Assembly: GCA_013397435.1 (NCBI GenBank)
Contig: VZRG01000729.1
Coordinates: forward strand, 231,908-295,907
Reading direction: 5' to 3'
DNA length: 64,000 nt
DNA from: Erythrocercus mccallii
Taxonomy: Eukaryota; Chordata; Aves; Passeriformes; Dicruridae
The translations under genes were made by a program, and so were the position numbers. How positions within the stretch are numbered: position 1 is the first letter of the stretch; the number at the start of each line of letters is the position of its first letter. The notes beneath the pieces were generated by a model. It was not told the origin of the DNA. It did no database searches and saw only the letters and a program-made list of their open reading frames with translations. Shown here one piece after another: positions 40,601 through 53,695 of this stretch.

Positions 40601-42797
40601 ATTAGTGTGGACCTTGGTGATTTGCCATAGTTGCCACACTACCATTGGAAAATGCCTTAAGTATTCCTTTTGCTGTACCTATTTGCACAAGGCTAACAAA
40701 ATTAGAGAAGATAAAGGCCTTATATTCTGCCTAAAACTCAAACTGTATTTAGCAATCACACTAAGCTGTGACTAAACATTATTTTAATGAATAAATATTC
40801 TACAAGAGCATTTACCAATGCATTCATAACTAAAGCAGTTAGAAACACCAGTTTTCCTTATAAAAGGAAAGATACCTGCAGGTCAGTTGTGCTGTAGTTT
40901 TCTATTTAAAGTGTTTGCTAAGTGCAGAATTTGGCTTTCTGCCCATGTGTTTTAAGCTCAGTGTTGTGGCATAGCCTGGGTAATTGCACTTGGGGTGACA
41001 AGCACAACAGAACTCAGAGGTATGTCAGTAATAGATCTCAAACCTCGTCTTAACTGACTGGAACCAAAACTTGCCCTGCAAATGTGCCAGATCCACGATG
41101 TGCCACACCAGGCTCTTTCCCTGGCTGTGCTGGAGAGCTGCAAGCCCTTTCACACTTCCAGACTTCACATCAAATCCCACATGCCAGTTTGTCTATACTG
41201 AGAGGCTTTATTTTGAACCTACCCTTCAAACCACAGAAGACCTAGGGAGGCTGTAATGGAAGTGCACAAGAGGCTAGAGCAATTAATACAGTACAAGAAA
41301 GAAATCCCAGAGGTGGGAAGTAAAAAAGCAGGGTGGCCTTGAACCCAGTGCGGGCCCCTCTGACCTTTCAAATGACGAGGCAAAGCAAGGGATAACTTTT
41401 CCTCCTTCAATGAGAAGTTTACCCAGACTCTCCACAACATACTCTGAGGTTTACTTGTGAAGCCTGCATAGCATACATCTCACAAGCCTACACACCCAGG
41501 CCCTGACTTGATGGCTTTCTCTTCAGCACCAGGAATGTCCCCCTCCTCCCCCAGGTTAAGTTACACAAGTTGCTCTAAGTTGCTCTTAGAGAATTGCTGC
41601 AGCTGCCTCATGGACAAAGTCTGTGCAGAGGAGTGTGACTTGTCAGTACATCAGGTTCTGTGCTAGGGCGCTTCAAGAAACTGCTCAGGCTTTTATTTTT
41701 AAAAACCAAGAATAAGCAGAAGTTCTTATTGAAAAAATCTCCTTACTTTTGTGCTTAAGCACCCTGAAACCTATTCACTTAAATTTCTTCAGCTATTCCA
41801 AAATTAAATACTGTACTTGTAAACATATATGTCCAATTTGTTTTGGGAGAAAGCTCTCCCATGAGTTATTTATACAAAGCAAACCACTTTTGTACCTACA
41901 GATTTAGTAGATTATCCTATTATAAGACATACATATTTTACATAAAAGTGTTAATTTATCCAGAATAATGAATACGAACCAGATAGAAGGCTTAGTCTCT
42001 ATTCACTAAATTACTCTTACTCTTGTCAAAAAATAGTTTGACAAGATAAAGAACATTTTGTAAAATACTCTGTGTGTCTACAGGCCTTCTTCAATGCCAG
42101 CCCAGTGTCCCTCATGTAAGCACCTCTTACAGTCACTACAGATGATGAACAAAGCATTGCAGTGGCTCTCTCAGCCTGTTTGTGTAGCATCCATAGACTA
42201 TTCTGGATGAAGTGCTGCGCTTCACCCACACAAAGGGACTAAAAGATAACGGATTCTGGACTGTCCATCCCTTTCACCCAGTCTAACATCAGATTGTAGT
42301 GATTTGCGTTCTCAGCAAATGTGACACAGCAATATTTAATAGTTTTATCAGCTACCTAGCAGAAGATGATGTTTGGTCAGCCATAAAAGCATCTAGCAAA
42401 AACTTTTCTTGGAAGACATTGATTTCTCATAACCCTCTTATTTCAAGTTGACATCATATAGTAACTAATCTGCAAATTAAAAATCTAATTCAATGCACCA
42501 ACCTAGCATTAAAAGTGGGTTTTAGACTCAGCCCAAATCCCATTATTCTTAGTTTTTCTGCATTACCACAGTTGTACAAATTATGCATCATACAAAAGTA
42601 GCCTAATAAAATTGAAGCCTTTTCTGAGAATAAGGAAATTCCTTCCCAGTACCATCATTATGTTCCTCTTCCATAAAACACCTCCTTCATAGTATTTTTT
42701 TTTTACTAGAAAGAAATGCAGCATAGAGTTGAGATGACAACCATACAAAACCTACTAGCTACACAGAGTTTGTTCCAGCTTGTTCCCCAATAATAAG
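25606..42797 (-). other. UBE2R2: UBE2R2 intron 1, long repeat-poor segment
   Basis: About 17 kb with no LINE, LTR, satellite or coding exon that I recognise. Composition is AT-rich with short A/T runs. Open frames are all below 110 codons and look random. It may contain conserved noncoding elements, which cannot be seen without an alignment. Confidence 0.6.
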
Positions 42798-43310
42798 GTG
42801 AGACCACACCTTATTTGCTGTGTCCAGTTCTGGGCCCCTCATTTCAGGAAGGACATTGAGGTGCTGGAGTAGGTTCACACACCAGTGAAGCTGGTGAAGG
42901 GTCTAGAGGGGAAGTCCTATGAGGATCAGCTGAGGGAGCTTGGGGTGTTTAGCCTGGTGAAAAGGAGGCTTGGGGTTACCTTATCACTCTCTACAACTGC
43001 CTGACAGGAGCATGTAGTCAAGTGGGGGTCAGGCTCTTCTCCCAGACAACCAGTAAAAGCACAAGAGAACACAACTTAAGCTGAATCAGGGGAGGTTTAG
43101 GTTAGATATTAGGAAGAATTTCTTCACAGAAATGGCAATTAGATATTGAAAAGGACTGCCCAGGGAGGTGGTAGAGTCACAGTTCCTGAAGCTGTTTAAG
43201 GAAAGACTGGATATGGTGCTCAGCGCCATGGCCTGCTTGACACAGTGGTGTTTGGTCACAGGTTGGACTTGATCTCAGAGGTCTTTTCCAACCTAACTGA
43301 TTCTGTGAAA
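42798..43310 (+). mobile_element. CR1 LINE fragment with 3' end
   Basis: Sense CR1: GTGTCCAGTTCTGGGCCCCT, AAGGACATTGAGGTGCTGGA, GAGGGAGCTTGGGGTGTTTA, ATCACTCTCTACAACTGCCT, AGGGGAGGTTTAGGTTAGAT, TTCTTCACAGAAATGGC, CTGCCCAGGGAGGTGGT, GAGGTCTTTTCCAACCTAAC, ending GATTCTGTGAAAC. It is 5'-truncated and covers the last part of ORF2 plus the 3' UTR. Confidence 0.92.
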
Positions 43311-43632
43311 CATTCTTTCTAGAGCACAGAAGTCACTGCTCTGTACTTTGCAAGGAAAGGAAAGAAAAAAACTTCAAGCCTTAATTATAACTCCAGATAT
43401 GAACTAATGCAATCTGAACAAAAAGCTACACAATCTGAAGTAAATTGGAGCATGAAAGGGTTAAAGATATAGCAGAACTAACCTCCAGCCAAAGCTTTCT
43501 TATATTTGCTGTAGTATAACTTAGAGGCTCTCCCTAATATCATTTTTGTTTTAAAAGCAGACACTAGTCATCTTGGAAGTACAGGTTAGAGGTAGGTAGG
43601 TCAAAAATACTTTATTGTTCTCTTGGAAAAAA

Positions 43633-43747
43633 GCATGGATGTGGCACTTGTGAACATGGTTTAGCAGTGAACATAGTGATGGGTGCTGGGTTGGTGATTT
43701 GACTTGATCTTAGAGGTCTTCTCCAACCTTAACACTTCTGTGTTTCT
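43633..43747 (+). mobile_element. CR1 3'-end fragment
   Basis: About 115 bases of CR1 3' UTR: GATGTGGCACTTGTGAACAT, GGTTTAGCAGTGAACATAGT, TTGATCTTAGAGGTCTTCTC, CAACCTTAACACTTCTGTG. A separate, severely 5'-truncated insertion about 320 bases after the previous CR1 copy and in the same orientation. Confidence 0.88.
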
Positions 43748-46700
43748 AAGGAGGTGAAAGTCATCCACATGCTCAGCAAAGTTGGCAGATGCAGGGAAGA
43801 AGGTGAAATGGAACAAGGCTGAGACACCAGGAGCACCAATCAAGTCACATGTGATGACCTCATGCGGTGACCTCATGTGAACCTGCAGTTGTGACTCAAG
43901 TACAGTTATTCTAGTTTAGAAGAGTAGAAGGAAAAGGGAGATGCCTTGGGTGGGCTTGGATTCCAAGAGATTCCAGGACAAATGAAGAGGCCTGGTGGCA
44001 AGACAATGACAAGTCTTTTGTGGTCAAGCATACCAGAACCTTCCTCAATGCCTCTGCCATTGCACACACAGAGCTGATCCCACAGGATGTGGCATTAGCA
44101 GGTGAGATGTCAAGTGTGGTGCCTGTGCTGAAGACATGCCCATGTAACACTTCACTGTATCCCCACGAGGCACAGGAAAAATGCTGTGCTTTGGGATGGT
44201 TACTTATGATCCTTACCCCAGTCTGATCTGGTCCATCATTCAGGAATATATCCGCAACTGCCAGGAGGCAGCTCCCTGGCTGAGCAAGGTACTACATACC
44301 TATAGCAGCCATCCCACCACAGTTTCTCATGACTTTTGTTGACCACCAGCAGCTTACTTAGCTGTTTTTTGTAGGCAAAATATGGTCCCTGGTTAAAGAG
44401 TCCAAGCATAAGTATATCACTTACATTAGAGATGCGAAAAAAAGCGAACTACTCAGTAGGTGTGAGATAAGCCTGCAAGTTGGTTGAAAATTAAGTCATT
44501 TATCCAAGGTGAACATTAAGCAGGCTGCCTTGAATCCATGAAATTGGAGTATCACCTCTAACAGCAACAGAACCCAGGCTTATTTCACAACACTGAGAAG
44601 AAAGTGATCAAGACCAGCAGACTTCTTACCCCATCCCTCCTTAGTGGCAGCCAGTACAACTCTGATCTCTTTCCAAGTGAAGTATAGTTATGGATGATAT
44701 GCAAGACCATGCAGTTAGCTATTACTGTAATTTAAAATTGATCTCTAGATCTATTTTTTAGCCCCTGATGAGTTTGTCCATAAACCTCTGAGGGTCAACA
44801 TCATCTTCAGTATCAAAAAATATTCAATAATACAATCAGTTTCAAAATTCAAAAGCCCAAATGTCCACAGCCACAATCAAGTCTATACTACCTACCTAGC
44901 TTTACACAGTAGTGTCATTACTTTTGTACTTCAGGCCAAAGCCAGGCAAGCTTCATCCACAAAAGTCAAGTATTGCAACCAGCATGAAAAAAAAAGAAAA
45001 TCAGTTAAACTTCACAGAAAGTGTATTAGTCAAATCTTGAAGGACATAAGCTTTCAGGTTTCTGGCAGAGACTGAGAAATGGAAATCATTCCATATGTTG
45101 GTCTCAAAATTTTCATTTTTATATACTCCAGTGGAGATCATACAGCAATACAAAATGCCTAGGTTCATTTAGAAGTGCTTTCAAAAAAAAAAAAGTAACA
45201 GGTCCTCTACAGAGAATTGTTTAAAAATGGCTGTAGTTGACTCAAGAAACAGCCACCTGACACTCAGCTATACAAGAGAAGAAATATTACCATCATCCAC
45301 TGAAATTGAACAGCAAGTTTTCAGTAAGAGTTATCTCTCAACATCTTTCCTATTTAGCATTTTGACTAACATGGACACAGTAATAAAAAAGAGGAGGTTA
45401 GGCAGAGATCCCATTGAAGCGGCAATATCATTAAAAACAAACTAGCTTTTTCTTTCCACCTTAAACTAAAAGTGCCATGCACCTTCATCTGAAGCATCCA
45501 GGTAGGTCAATTTTGTTACCACACCAATAACAAATTAGAAAGTATTTAGATAATAGCTACAAGAGACTTAAAAAGTACAGAAGAGATGTCAGCCTCTCAA
45601 GTTCTACTGCTTAATGCACTGATGAAAGGAAGTTAGCTACCAAGTATGGGTCCAGTTACTCTATTGCAGAGAAGTAGCTGGGAGCACAGAGATGAAATTC
45701 AGTTTTCTTCAATACATTATAAGAAGCCCATTCTTTTGATAAAGGTGAGTGCTTTTACAGATAGTTATTCTAGCCAAGATAAGCAAACACTTGCACACCA
45801 GTGTGGCTTACATCCATGAATAAGGGGCTTATACAAGCAAACTTCATGCAAGAACAAATGTGTATTCAGAGAATGTATTGTAAGTCAAAGCTACTCCATT
45901 GCATAGCTTTTGTTTTGACAAGGCCAACAAGGGTGCTGGAGAAAAGAATATTATTTCAGCTTTTATCTAGGTCTGACAGCAAAAGGTTTCTAGCTGCAGA
46001 GATGTCTGAAGATTAATTTAAAACCAAAGAAGTTTTGCACAGTGGACAAGTGTCTATCACTCAAAAATTGACTCAAGGGACACAAGTGATTAAACACTGG
46101 TCGTTGCACTGTTTCAATACTGTGGCAGAGGGTTTTGCATCTTAACCTCTTCAAATATTTTGCTACGATGAACATTAAAACATACATTTTAAATACTTAA
46201 CTGGGATATGTAACTTGGGGAAAAGTCACAAAGGTACTGCAAACATGTCCTTACTGCTATCAACTTGGATTTCTCAAACAAAACCTATTTACCTGAATAT
46301 CTAAATTACTTGTACAATTTTAAGACAACAAAGCAGTCCAAAAGAAACATACGGCATGCTTTTAGTACTGAAACCTTAAGTTGTAAGGTACAGCCTGCCT
46401 GCCAGGCAGCCTTCTCTTTCTAAACCACAAACACTATGATGTCTTGAAGTGTCATTCATTTAACATTCAGTCCCTTTATGTTCTTGTTGTTCTTCAGGTA
46501 GAAGCTTCAATTTAAAACAAACATCCAGGAAGTCTTGAGGTCACATTTTTTCAAGTCAAGCAAGATTCCAAAATATCCTAAACACACTGCAATTTAGTAG
46601 CTCATTTTTCTTCCCTTTGTAAACCAGTTTGGGCAAATGCATTTTAATTATTTCAGCAACTGTGACAATAGGCAATCAATCAATCAATGAACCTAGTTAC

Positions 46701-49700
46701 TCTTGGCTACTAATGCTTCAAGGGTGGATACACAATGCCAAAGTTATATCAAACTGGCCTGGTGAGATGAGACATTCTCAGCAGGTCACTACCACAAAAG
46801 CTTAGCAAGATTAACTGCAATTCCCCTAACTCATAATGCTGGATAAAAACACTAAGCCTAAAAAATGAAGCAGCATTCTGGAAATAGTTGACTAGTTTTG
46901 TGTACATGCATGTATGTGTGTACACATCTGACCACATGCAGGCCAAATCATATGAGCAGCTGTATTTATGAGTCACATCATCTCTAGTCTATCCACACTG
47001 CAGACAATGCATAACTGTGACATTTCCAACTTGAACTCAGCTACATTTAAGTTCAGCATAAAACCTGCATCATTTAGCTCATACTATTCATTATCCTGAA
47101 CACCTGATGAACATGCCTTAAACCACACAACAAAACTTCACATCAAAGATCAGAGTTAAGGTTCTGCAAGCAGTTTTCTTCTGGCATTCCCTACCCTCCA
47201 GATGCAAAATAAGCATTGTGTAGTAGACCTAAAATGCTGTTACAGAGAAGGCACTTTGTGTGAATAAATTACCATGTAAAATAGCAAGGCAGCATAAAAG
47301 TGACTTCAGAAAAAGCAAGGTAAAAACATGTTTGAGTTTTTGAAACGTTACAGATGTGTAGAACCCTCAGACACTGGCGTAACATCACTGCAATACTGGA
47401 TCTAAATGATTTACACAAAAAATATTTTTAAAAAACACACTCTTCTAATACTACACAGTCAAAGCCTTCAATTAATTCTTATAATATGAACCACATATAA
47501 GTCTACATGCTTTTAGTTACTATCTCTTGAATAGACAGACAAGAAGTTTCAAGAGGCACAGTTCCTTGCATTGTTACCTGAGAAAAAACCCTAAAAACTC
47601 AAGTTGTATTTTACCTTATCCAAGGACCACTGTCCAAAAATTAGGCAAATTAACAGTGCTCAGTTTACCAATATGGAAAGTTTTCTGTTTTATTCTAATG
47701 GGATAGAAGAGCTGTGCTACAGCTCTCCTCTTGCCATACAACAGGACCTGACTGCACATGATCTCCTGTGTGAAGGCAGTATCAGGACTGGCAATCACTA
47801 TCTGTACTTCTCAGTACATCACAGTCCTACCCAAATCAGAGGAGCCCTAGGGAAAAGACATAGCTTACACCATAAGACACCATGACTTAGCCCACCTTCT
47901 CTTGAGAATACACTGATGTCCAGAACAGCCTACAGGATGGATGAGTAGTTTGTATAGCCCAGAGGCACAGCCATACAAAAAACTGTATGCAACAGCAGAG
48001 TGAGGAACAATCAGGTATTGCCCAGGTCTGAAAGTCTGGGATCCTATCTGTGTTTTTGATCCATGAACCAACATCGGAAGGAGACTCCTGCTTCCCTGCC
48101 TTCTGACAGCTTAGAGGCTCCTTGGCTTTTGAGACTGAATAGGAGCTCCACAGACCGGGAGCAAGCAGGGCTCTACTCACCTGCACCAAACCAGTGCTTA
48201 TTAACATCAGTGATAATCTAAAGGCAACAAAAATAGATCAAGTACACAGAGAGAAACTCTGTAGGACCTTGCAATGCAGAGGCCCATGGAAGGCAGCTTT
48301 TGTGTTGAGAGTACCTCACATTTTTATCCAGGAATCAAGGATATTTTTGTGGAATTAAATTTTCTACCAGTTGTATAATTCTAAGTGCTTAAAAAAGTTC
48401 TATTTGCTTAATTTTAAGGTTTATGAGAAGTAGACTGCAATACCAAACTTTTAAATATGGTGTTCATTCTTGCCATCAGTTATTGGTAACTGGTTCTCTA
48501 TTTCCTGCTCTGAAATCTTAACACATTTTGCAAGTTACTTTGAAATCAAATCACCTGGAAGAAGCTGAGACACAATACAGAACTCTATGCAGCATAGGGC
48601 TAATGAATTACGAAAAGCACAGATAACAATGCCTTGACAAGTATTTAGCCCTGAAATTGCTTTACAAAACTAATTATAATGCTTGGTGTTTTTCTCCCCT
48701 TCCAACTGATGTGTCAAGGCTTGTTCCTTCAAGCAAGAAGAGTATCTTACAAAATAAACTGCCTTAAGAACTATTAAATAGTAACTCTAACAATGTGGTT
48801 AATTTTTCTTGTTTCCTTTCATGCTAGGTATATTCATTTTAATTTACCCAGCCGGAATCATCTCTGAAGGAGTTTTTAATATTGACTTTTGGTCTACATT
48901 AAACATGCTTCTTGACACAGCGTACTTGGTCAAATCATGCTTCTGTGCAGTGCTAATGAAGTCTCTATTTGTATAATTTCTCACTTATACCTTCCCTGAA
49001 GCCCTGGCTCTCAGCACAAAAATACCATGCAACTAAAAAAATCAGATGATCTGTCTTTTTCAAAAACAATTAAAAGCTCTGTTGCTAAGGTACAATTGCA
49101 CCAAACATTCAGGACCTCAAGCAGGCCATCAGAAACACTTTCTAATAGTCCTGCAAGTATCCACTGCTTGATCAAAGCACTGGGCAGAGGTTCATCAAGC
49201 TCCAGGCTCTGAAGGCTCAAGCATTAAAGAAAGACACTGGATTTCAAGACAGACAAGAATGGTCACCTGAGGTGGTAAAGATTTCACCACGCACAGCTCT
49301 CAGCCACTGAGATCTCTCCCAACTAAAACCAATCAACACCAGATTGATATATAGCATAATAATCTTTGTTATGGTGGTCCCCATTTAAGTATCAGCTGCC
49401 AAAATTAAAAGTGAAGAAGTTCTGCAATGTAGCAAAGGACCTTCTCAGATGAACAGAAGATGTCTATGGCATAAAGGTGGCACTGATGAACTGCTCACAC
49501 TTAGTTCTGCAGATTATGGCACATTCTGGTTCTCTGCTGCTCAGGCACTGCCTGCAAAACCAGAAAAACACATTTCCATCATTTCCAGAGCAATTCAGAA
49601 CTACTACACAGCCCAGTGGAATCTTATCTAAAGACCCATCTTATCACACCATGGCCTTTACAGCTGAGCTAAAAAAGAAGCAATTGTCACTATATGTGAC

Positions 49701-52594
49701 CTGGACACAAAGCATTTCATTCTGAGAAAAATCCTTCCTTTGTCACTCAAAAAATTCAACAAATACATCAGATGTAAGTAACGTCTTAGACTACAAGGTC
49801 TACCCACATTTCACCTTTACACTCTGTGAGTGAGTCTGGGACCAAAAACCAAGTTCACCTAGTGCAGTCCAATACCTGTGGCCAAAAACTGATTCTGCTA
49901 CAACTTTAGTCAAACTCACCATTTCTTACTGTCAGCAGCTGAGGGATAGACATTTGCTTTTATCACAACCTCTTTGAAGGACTTAACATCACTGTCCCTG
50001 AACTATTTTCCCCTTGCCAGCAAAGAAGAGAGGTAACCAGCACATGGAATAGCTCAACTCTTTCCTTGAAGATGGCAGTCAGGAACTTAAAAGGTTGCTC
50101 AAATCATTACAAAGCTTTTCAGCACGACTGGGAATACAGTCACTAGGTAAGACAAAGGTTGATGGAACTTGCACTTCAGATATCCACCTTCAGCTGATCA
50201 CAGGAATGGGGTGGGGGGTTGCTGCATGATCTCTTGCTGATACAAGCTGCTCTTCACATAGTTGTTGCTCCTGGAGGCTGCTGCCCTTTCTATCTGCATG
50301 GCAGCCCTAAACCCTGAAACACTGCAGACCTGAGCATGCTATATTAGCTGATAAAATATGCTTAGACACTATGCTTGAATTTTTAAGAAGTCCCCGACTT
50401 TATTATAGTCAGCATGTTGACAACCTACCATTTAAACAAACAATCAAGGGGACTTGTTCTCTGCTTCCATTCATCACGTTAGAGCTACAGGACTTGTAAC
50501 TGAAACCAGAATCTGTTGAAATGTTGAACCACCTTTAGACAGTAGCTTCTGTCAAGGAGATGAAGAGAGAACACCACCCTCATTTCAGTTTATTCCACTA
50601 GTTCAACAACTTAAGGTTGTTGAATTAGTGGAAAGGTCGTATTTCTCCAAGAATAAACAAGGTGCCAAAAGTTGGTGTGACCACCTCTAAGAGCTTCCAA
50701 AACACGTATCAAGCAATTGTATTCCCCAATCAACCATCCCTAACACTTTATTAAAGTCACCTTAACCATGAGTTTTGCTTGAAATATTTATGCTCCAGCT
50801 TAACTAGAAGCCTGTATACTTTCCCTCAAGTTCCTGCCCTTAAACTACACTTCAAGTGGAACACAATTCTCAAACTCTCACTGCCACAAAGCTGAAAAAA
50901 GTTACATCCTGTAATTGCATCTTTCTAATTCCACTTTTCTAATCTTACTAAACTGAAAACACAAAACAAGACAAAGCTAAATATTTCATCAAGTTAAGAA
51001 ATCTGAGAAATGAAACACATGCAAGGTGAGCACTAGTTCAGAGCAGCATGTACAATTAATATATTGCAGAAGTCAATGAAATAAAGTTAGGATATTATTC
51101 TTATCTCTGAATGATTCCATAAGCAGATGCTAATACATGTGAAGACCTAAGACAAAGAGAGCCAAGAATATCACCTATCACAGGACTCCTTCTTCCTTTT
51201 TCAGTGTCTCAGAAGTCAAGATGCATAACCAAAGATCAGATACTACAAAAATCTGCCATGCAGGTCTCATCATAGAGGAAAGATGAGACAGAAGCAACAC
51301 ACGAGAGACTTCAGCCATGGCACTTGAAGGGAATACCACTGCTGGGGAGGGGTGGAAGCATCATGAGACCTCATCTTCTCACTCTCAAAACAACTATCAG
51401 AGGATTGGTCAAAAGAATTTAGAAGAAAGGCACGGCAGTTCAAGGACATTAAATACCCAAAAACCCAAACATAGTGCTGAAGTAAGGCAACTGGGAGCCT
51501 TGCCTAAATCTACACTTGTTAACACACATCCCCATATTATTTCTCAGGCAGCTTCAGCTTCTTTCCAGGAACAACTGCAAATATGCAGCCCAGAGAGTTC
51601 CCCAACTAAACAAAATTATTTTGATCAGTCATGATTTCTTTGAAAAAAATGGATGAGTAATATAAGTGCAGGAAGAGGTCACCAGACCATTTGGACATAA
51701 AGATGACACTGTTACCAACCAAAGACTCGAGCAACTTCCTGAATAAATAATAATGAGGTGAGTCTAAGAATATACCTATCACACCTACATGAGTAAGCCA
51801 GCCAACTCATTACAAAAGGCAAGTCTTATGCCAAAGCCTTTCTTTCCTTCCAAACAATGAGGCCAAACTGAACATGACTCAAATCCATTACTCCCCAAGT
51901 TACAGGTTATTTTGGTTTTGTGGAAAAAAGCTCTTAAATCTTGACCTGTAGAGGCCAAGAGGCACCAAAGATGCACATTAGTCAAGCAGAGACATCATCC
52001 AAATTTTTTTTTTCAGTTTGAGAGAAGCCAAAGGGCATGAAATAGGAGACGCAAGAGACACAACTAAAACAGTTAACTGCTGGGAGAAGCAAGCTCATGA
52101 AGGCAATATTTTGCTAGAGATCAAGCACATATCAATTGCAGAGGAGTGTGCCTAATGCAACACATCTTCTGCAGGCACAAAGGTTTTCCAATCTCTTGTT
52201 TTAAGAAAAAAGTGCAACTTCAAATATTTCCTCCTCCAGTTGTTTTGATAATTTAAGTACCCTCCCTTCAGTTCTCTTCTGGGATGGCTGTGCCAGATTT
52301 CTTATTTGCTGTACTCACAAGAGTGGAAAGAGCAACCACAAAAGTTTTTTGCATTAACAGGAAGGCTGAGAAAGGAATTGAATCTACCTTCACCCATTAT
52401 GTGTTCCGCAGCTCTTTGAAAGCTGACTTCTTAAAGTGTGTAGAGGAAGAACATTGGAGTAGAAAAATAATTGTGTCAAACAGCCCTGAAGCCCATGAAG
52501 TCCTGAGGAAAACACTGACTTTACCCTGAATAAGCCATCAGTGAGTGAAGCTATCAAGGGATGGTTCAGAAGCCTCTTACTTTGAGATAAATAG
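43748..52594 (-). other. UBE2R2: UBE2R2 intron 1, repeat-poor segment
   Basis: About 8.8 kb without a recognised mobile element or exon. It contains the hairpin at 50593-50633 (separate entry) and a short (CAAT)n at about 46676-46687. Confidence 0.6.
50593..50633. repeat. inverted repeat, 18-base arms, 5-base loop
   Basis: The left arm is TTCCACTAGTTCAACAAC and the right arm is GTTGTTGAATTAGTGGAA, separated by TTAAG. One mismatch out of 18, which would be a G-U pair in RNA of one strand. Far longer than expected by chance in a few kb. Confidence 0.9.
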
Positions 52595-52920
52595 CACAGA
52601 ATCATAAAATGTTCAGGTCAAAAGGGACGTTGAAGATGATTTAGTTCCACCTCCCTGTCATGGGCAGGGACACCCTCCACTAGACCAGGTTGCTCCAAGC
52701 CCCACACAACCTGGCCTTGAACACTTCTAGGAATGGAGCATCCACAGTTTCTCTGGACAACCTGTGCTAGTGCCTCAACATCCTCACCATGAACAATTTC
52801 GTCCTAATATCTAAGCTAAAGCTATTCTCTTTCAGTTTGAACCCATTCCCTTCTTCTGTCCCTAAATGCTCTTGTAAATAGTCCTGTCCCATCTTTCGTC
52901 TAAGCTCCCTTCACGTACTG
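52595..52920 (-). mobile_element. CR1 LINE 3' fragment, antisense
   Basis: The + strand begins CACAGAATCATAAAATG, the reverse of the CR1 tail, then GGCAGGGACACCCTCCACTA, GACCAGGTTGCTCCAAGCCC, CAACCTGGCCTTGAACACTT, CAACCTGTGCTAGTGCCTCA and CCCATTCCCTTCTTCTGTCC. This is CR1 3' UTR and the end of ORF2 in the same sense as UBE2R2, about 300 bases downstream of exon 1 in intron 1. Confidence 0.9.
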
Positions 52921-52989
52921 AAAGGATATGGAAATACGGGAATAGATGATGTCCAGAGGTCCCTTCCAACCGTAACAATTCTGTGAAAT
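52921..52989 (+). mobile_element. CR1 3' tip, opposite orientation
   Basis: ATAGATGATGTCCAGAGGTC, CCTTCCAACCGTAACAATTC, TGTG: the last about 65 bases of a CR1 on the + strand, abutting the antisense copy and about 110 bases from the CpG island. Confidence 0.85.
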
Positions 52990-53218
52990 ATACACAGAGC
53001 AGAGCCCAGGGGGCAACTTGGGGAGGAAGGGGAGAACTCTCACGCTGCACCAAGGTTCCTACAGGAAGCTCTTTGGGGCTAAAAGAGCAGATTAACAGCG
53101 CAGTAGCGGCTGTGGCGCGGCTCCCCCTCTACCCAGGCCGTGCCCGTGCCCCCTCCCGCAGACCAGGCCCTGGCCCAGCCCCACACCGCGGACCGCGGCG
53201 CAGGAGAAAGGCCCGTAC

Positions 53219-53395
53219 CTTGAAGTACCCGCCCTCGTAGAGCGTGTTGGGGGGCCCGAAGATCGCCACCTCCCAGTTGTAGAGGTCGGACTCGTCGACC
53301 AGGGTGATGCGGAAGCCCTCGACCGGCTCCTCCTGCAGCGACTTCAGCTCCAGCATCAGCGCCTTCTGCGAGCTGCTCATCTGCTGCTGGGCCAT
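53219..53395 (-). CDS. UBE2R2: UBE2R2 coding exon 1 (residues 1-59)
   Basis: The exon encodes the N-terminal helix and first strands of the UBC fold, from MAQQQM to EGGYFK. The ATG at 53393-53395 has a strong Kozak context (G at -3 and G at +4) and matches the family start. The exon ends AAG|GTACGG, phase 0. It lies inside the CpG island. Position 7 is Ser, where I recall Thr in the human protein. The reading frame stays open upstream of this ATG as far as another in-frame ATG at 53695, so the start is chosen by homology and not by an upstream stop. Confidence 0.96.
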
Positions 53396-53600
53396 GGCGC
53401 GGCGCGGCCCCCGCCGCGGCCGCCTCCTCGCTCTCGCTGCCGCTCCCGGTGGTCCCGGTGCCGGTGGTGCCGGTGCCGCCCCCGCCCCTCCCCGCGCTGA
53501 CGGCCCCGCCGCCGCCACTTCCTTTTGTGACGGCGCCGCTCGCGCTGACCTCAGCGCGCCGCGCCGGCCCCGCCCCCGCCGCTCCGTTAGTCCCGCCCCC

Positions 53601-53695
53601 CTCGCCCCGGGCCACGCCCCCGCCGCACACCCGGCCGTGCCCCAGCGCGTAGCCAGGCCAGACCCCGCCTCGCCCCGGGCCACGCCCCGCCGCAC
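53601..53695. repeat. 27-base direct repeat in the promoter
   Basis: The segments 53601-53628 and 53669-53695 both read CTCGCCCCGGGCCACGCCCC followed by the GCCGCAC end, differing by one C. A third, shorter relative (GCGCCACGCCCCTCCGCA) lies near 53705-53722. Each copy carries a CCACGCCC GC-box/KLF-like core, so the array may multiply one binding site. Confidence 0.75.
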
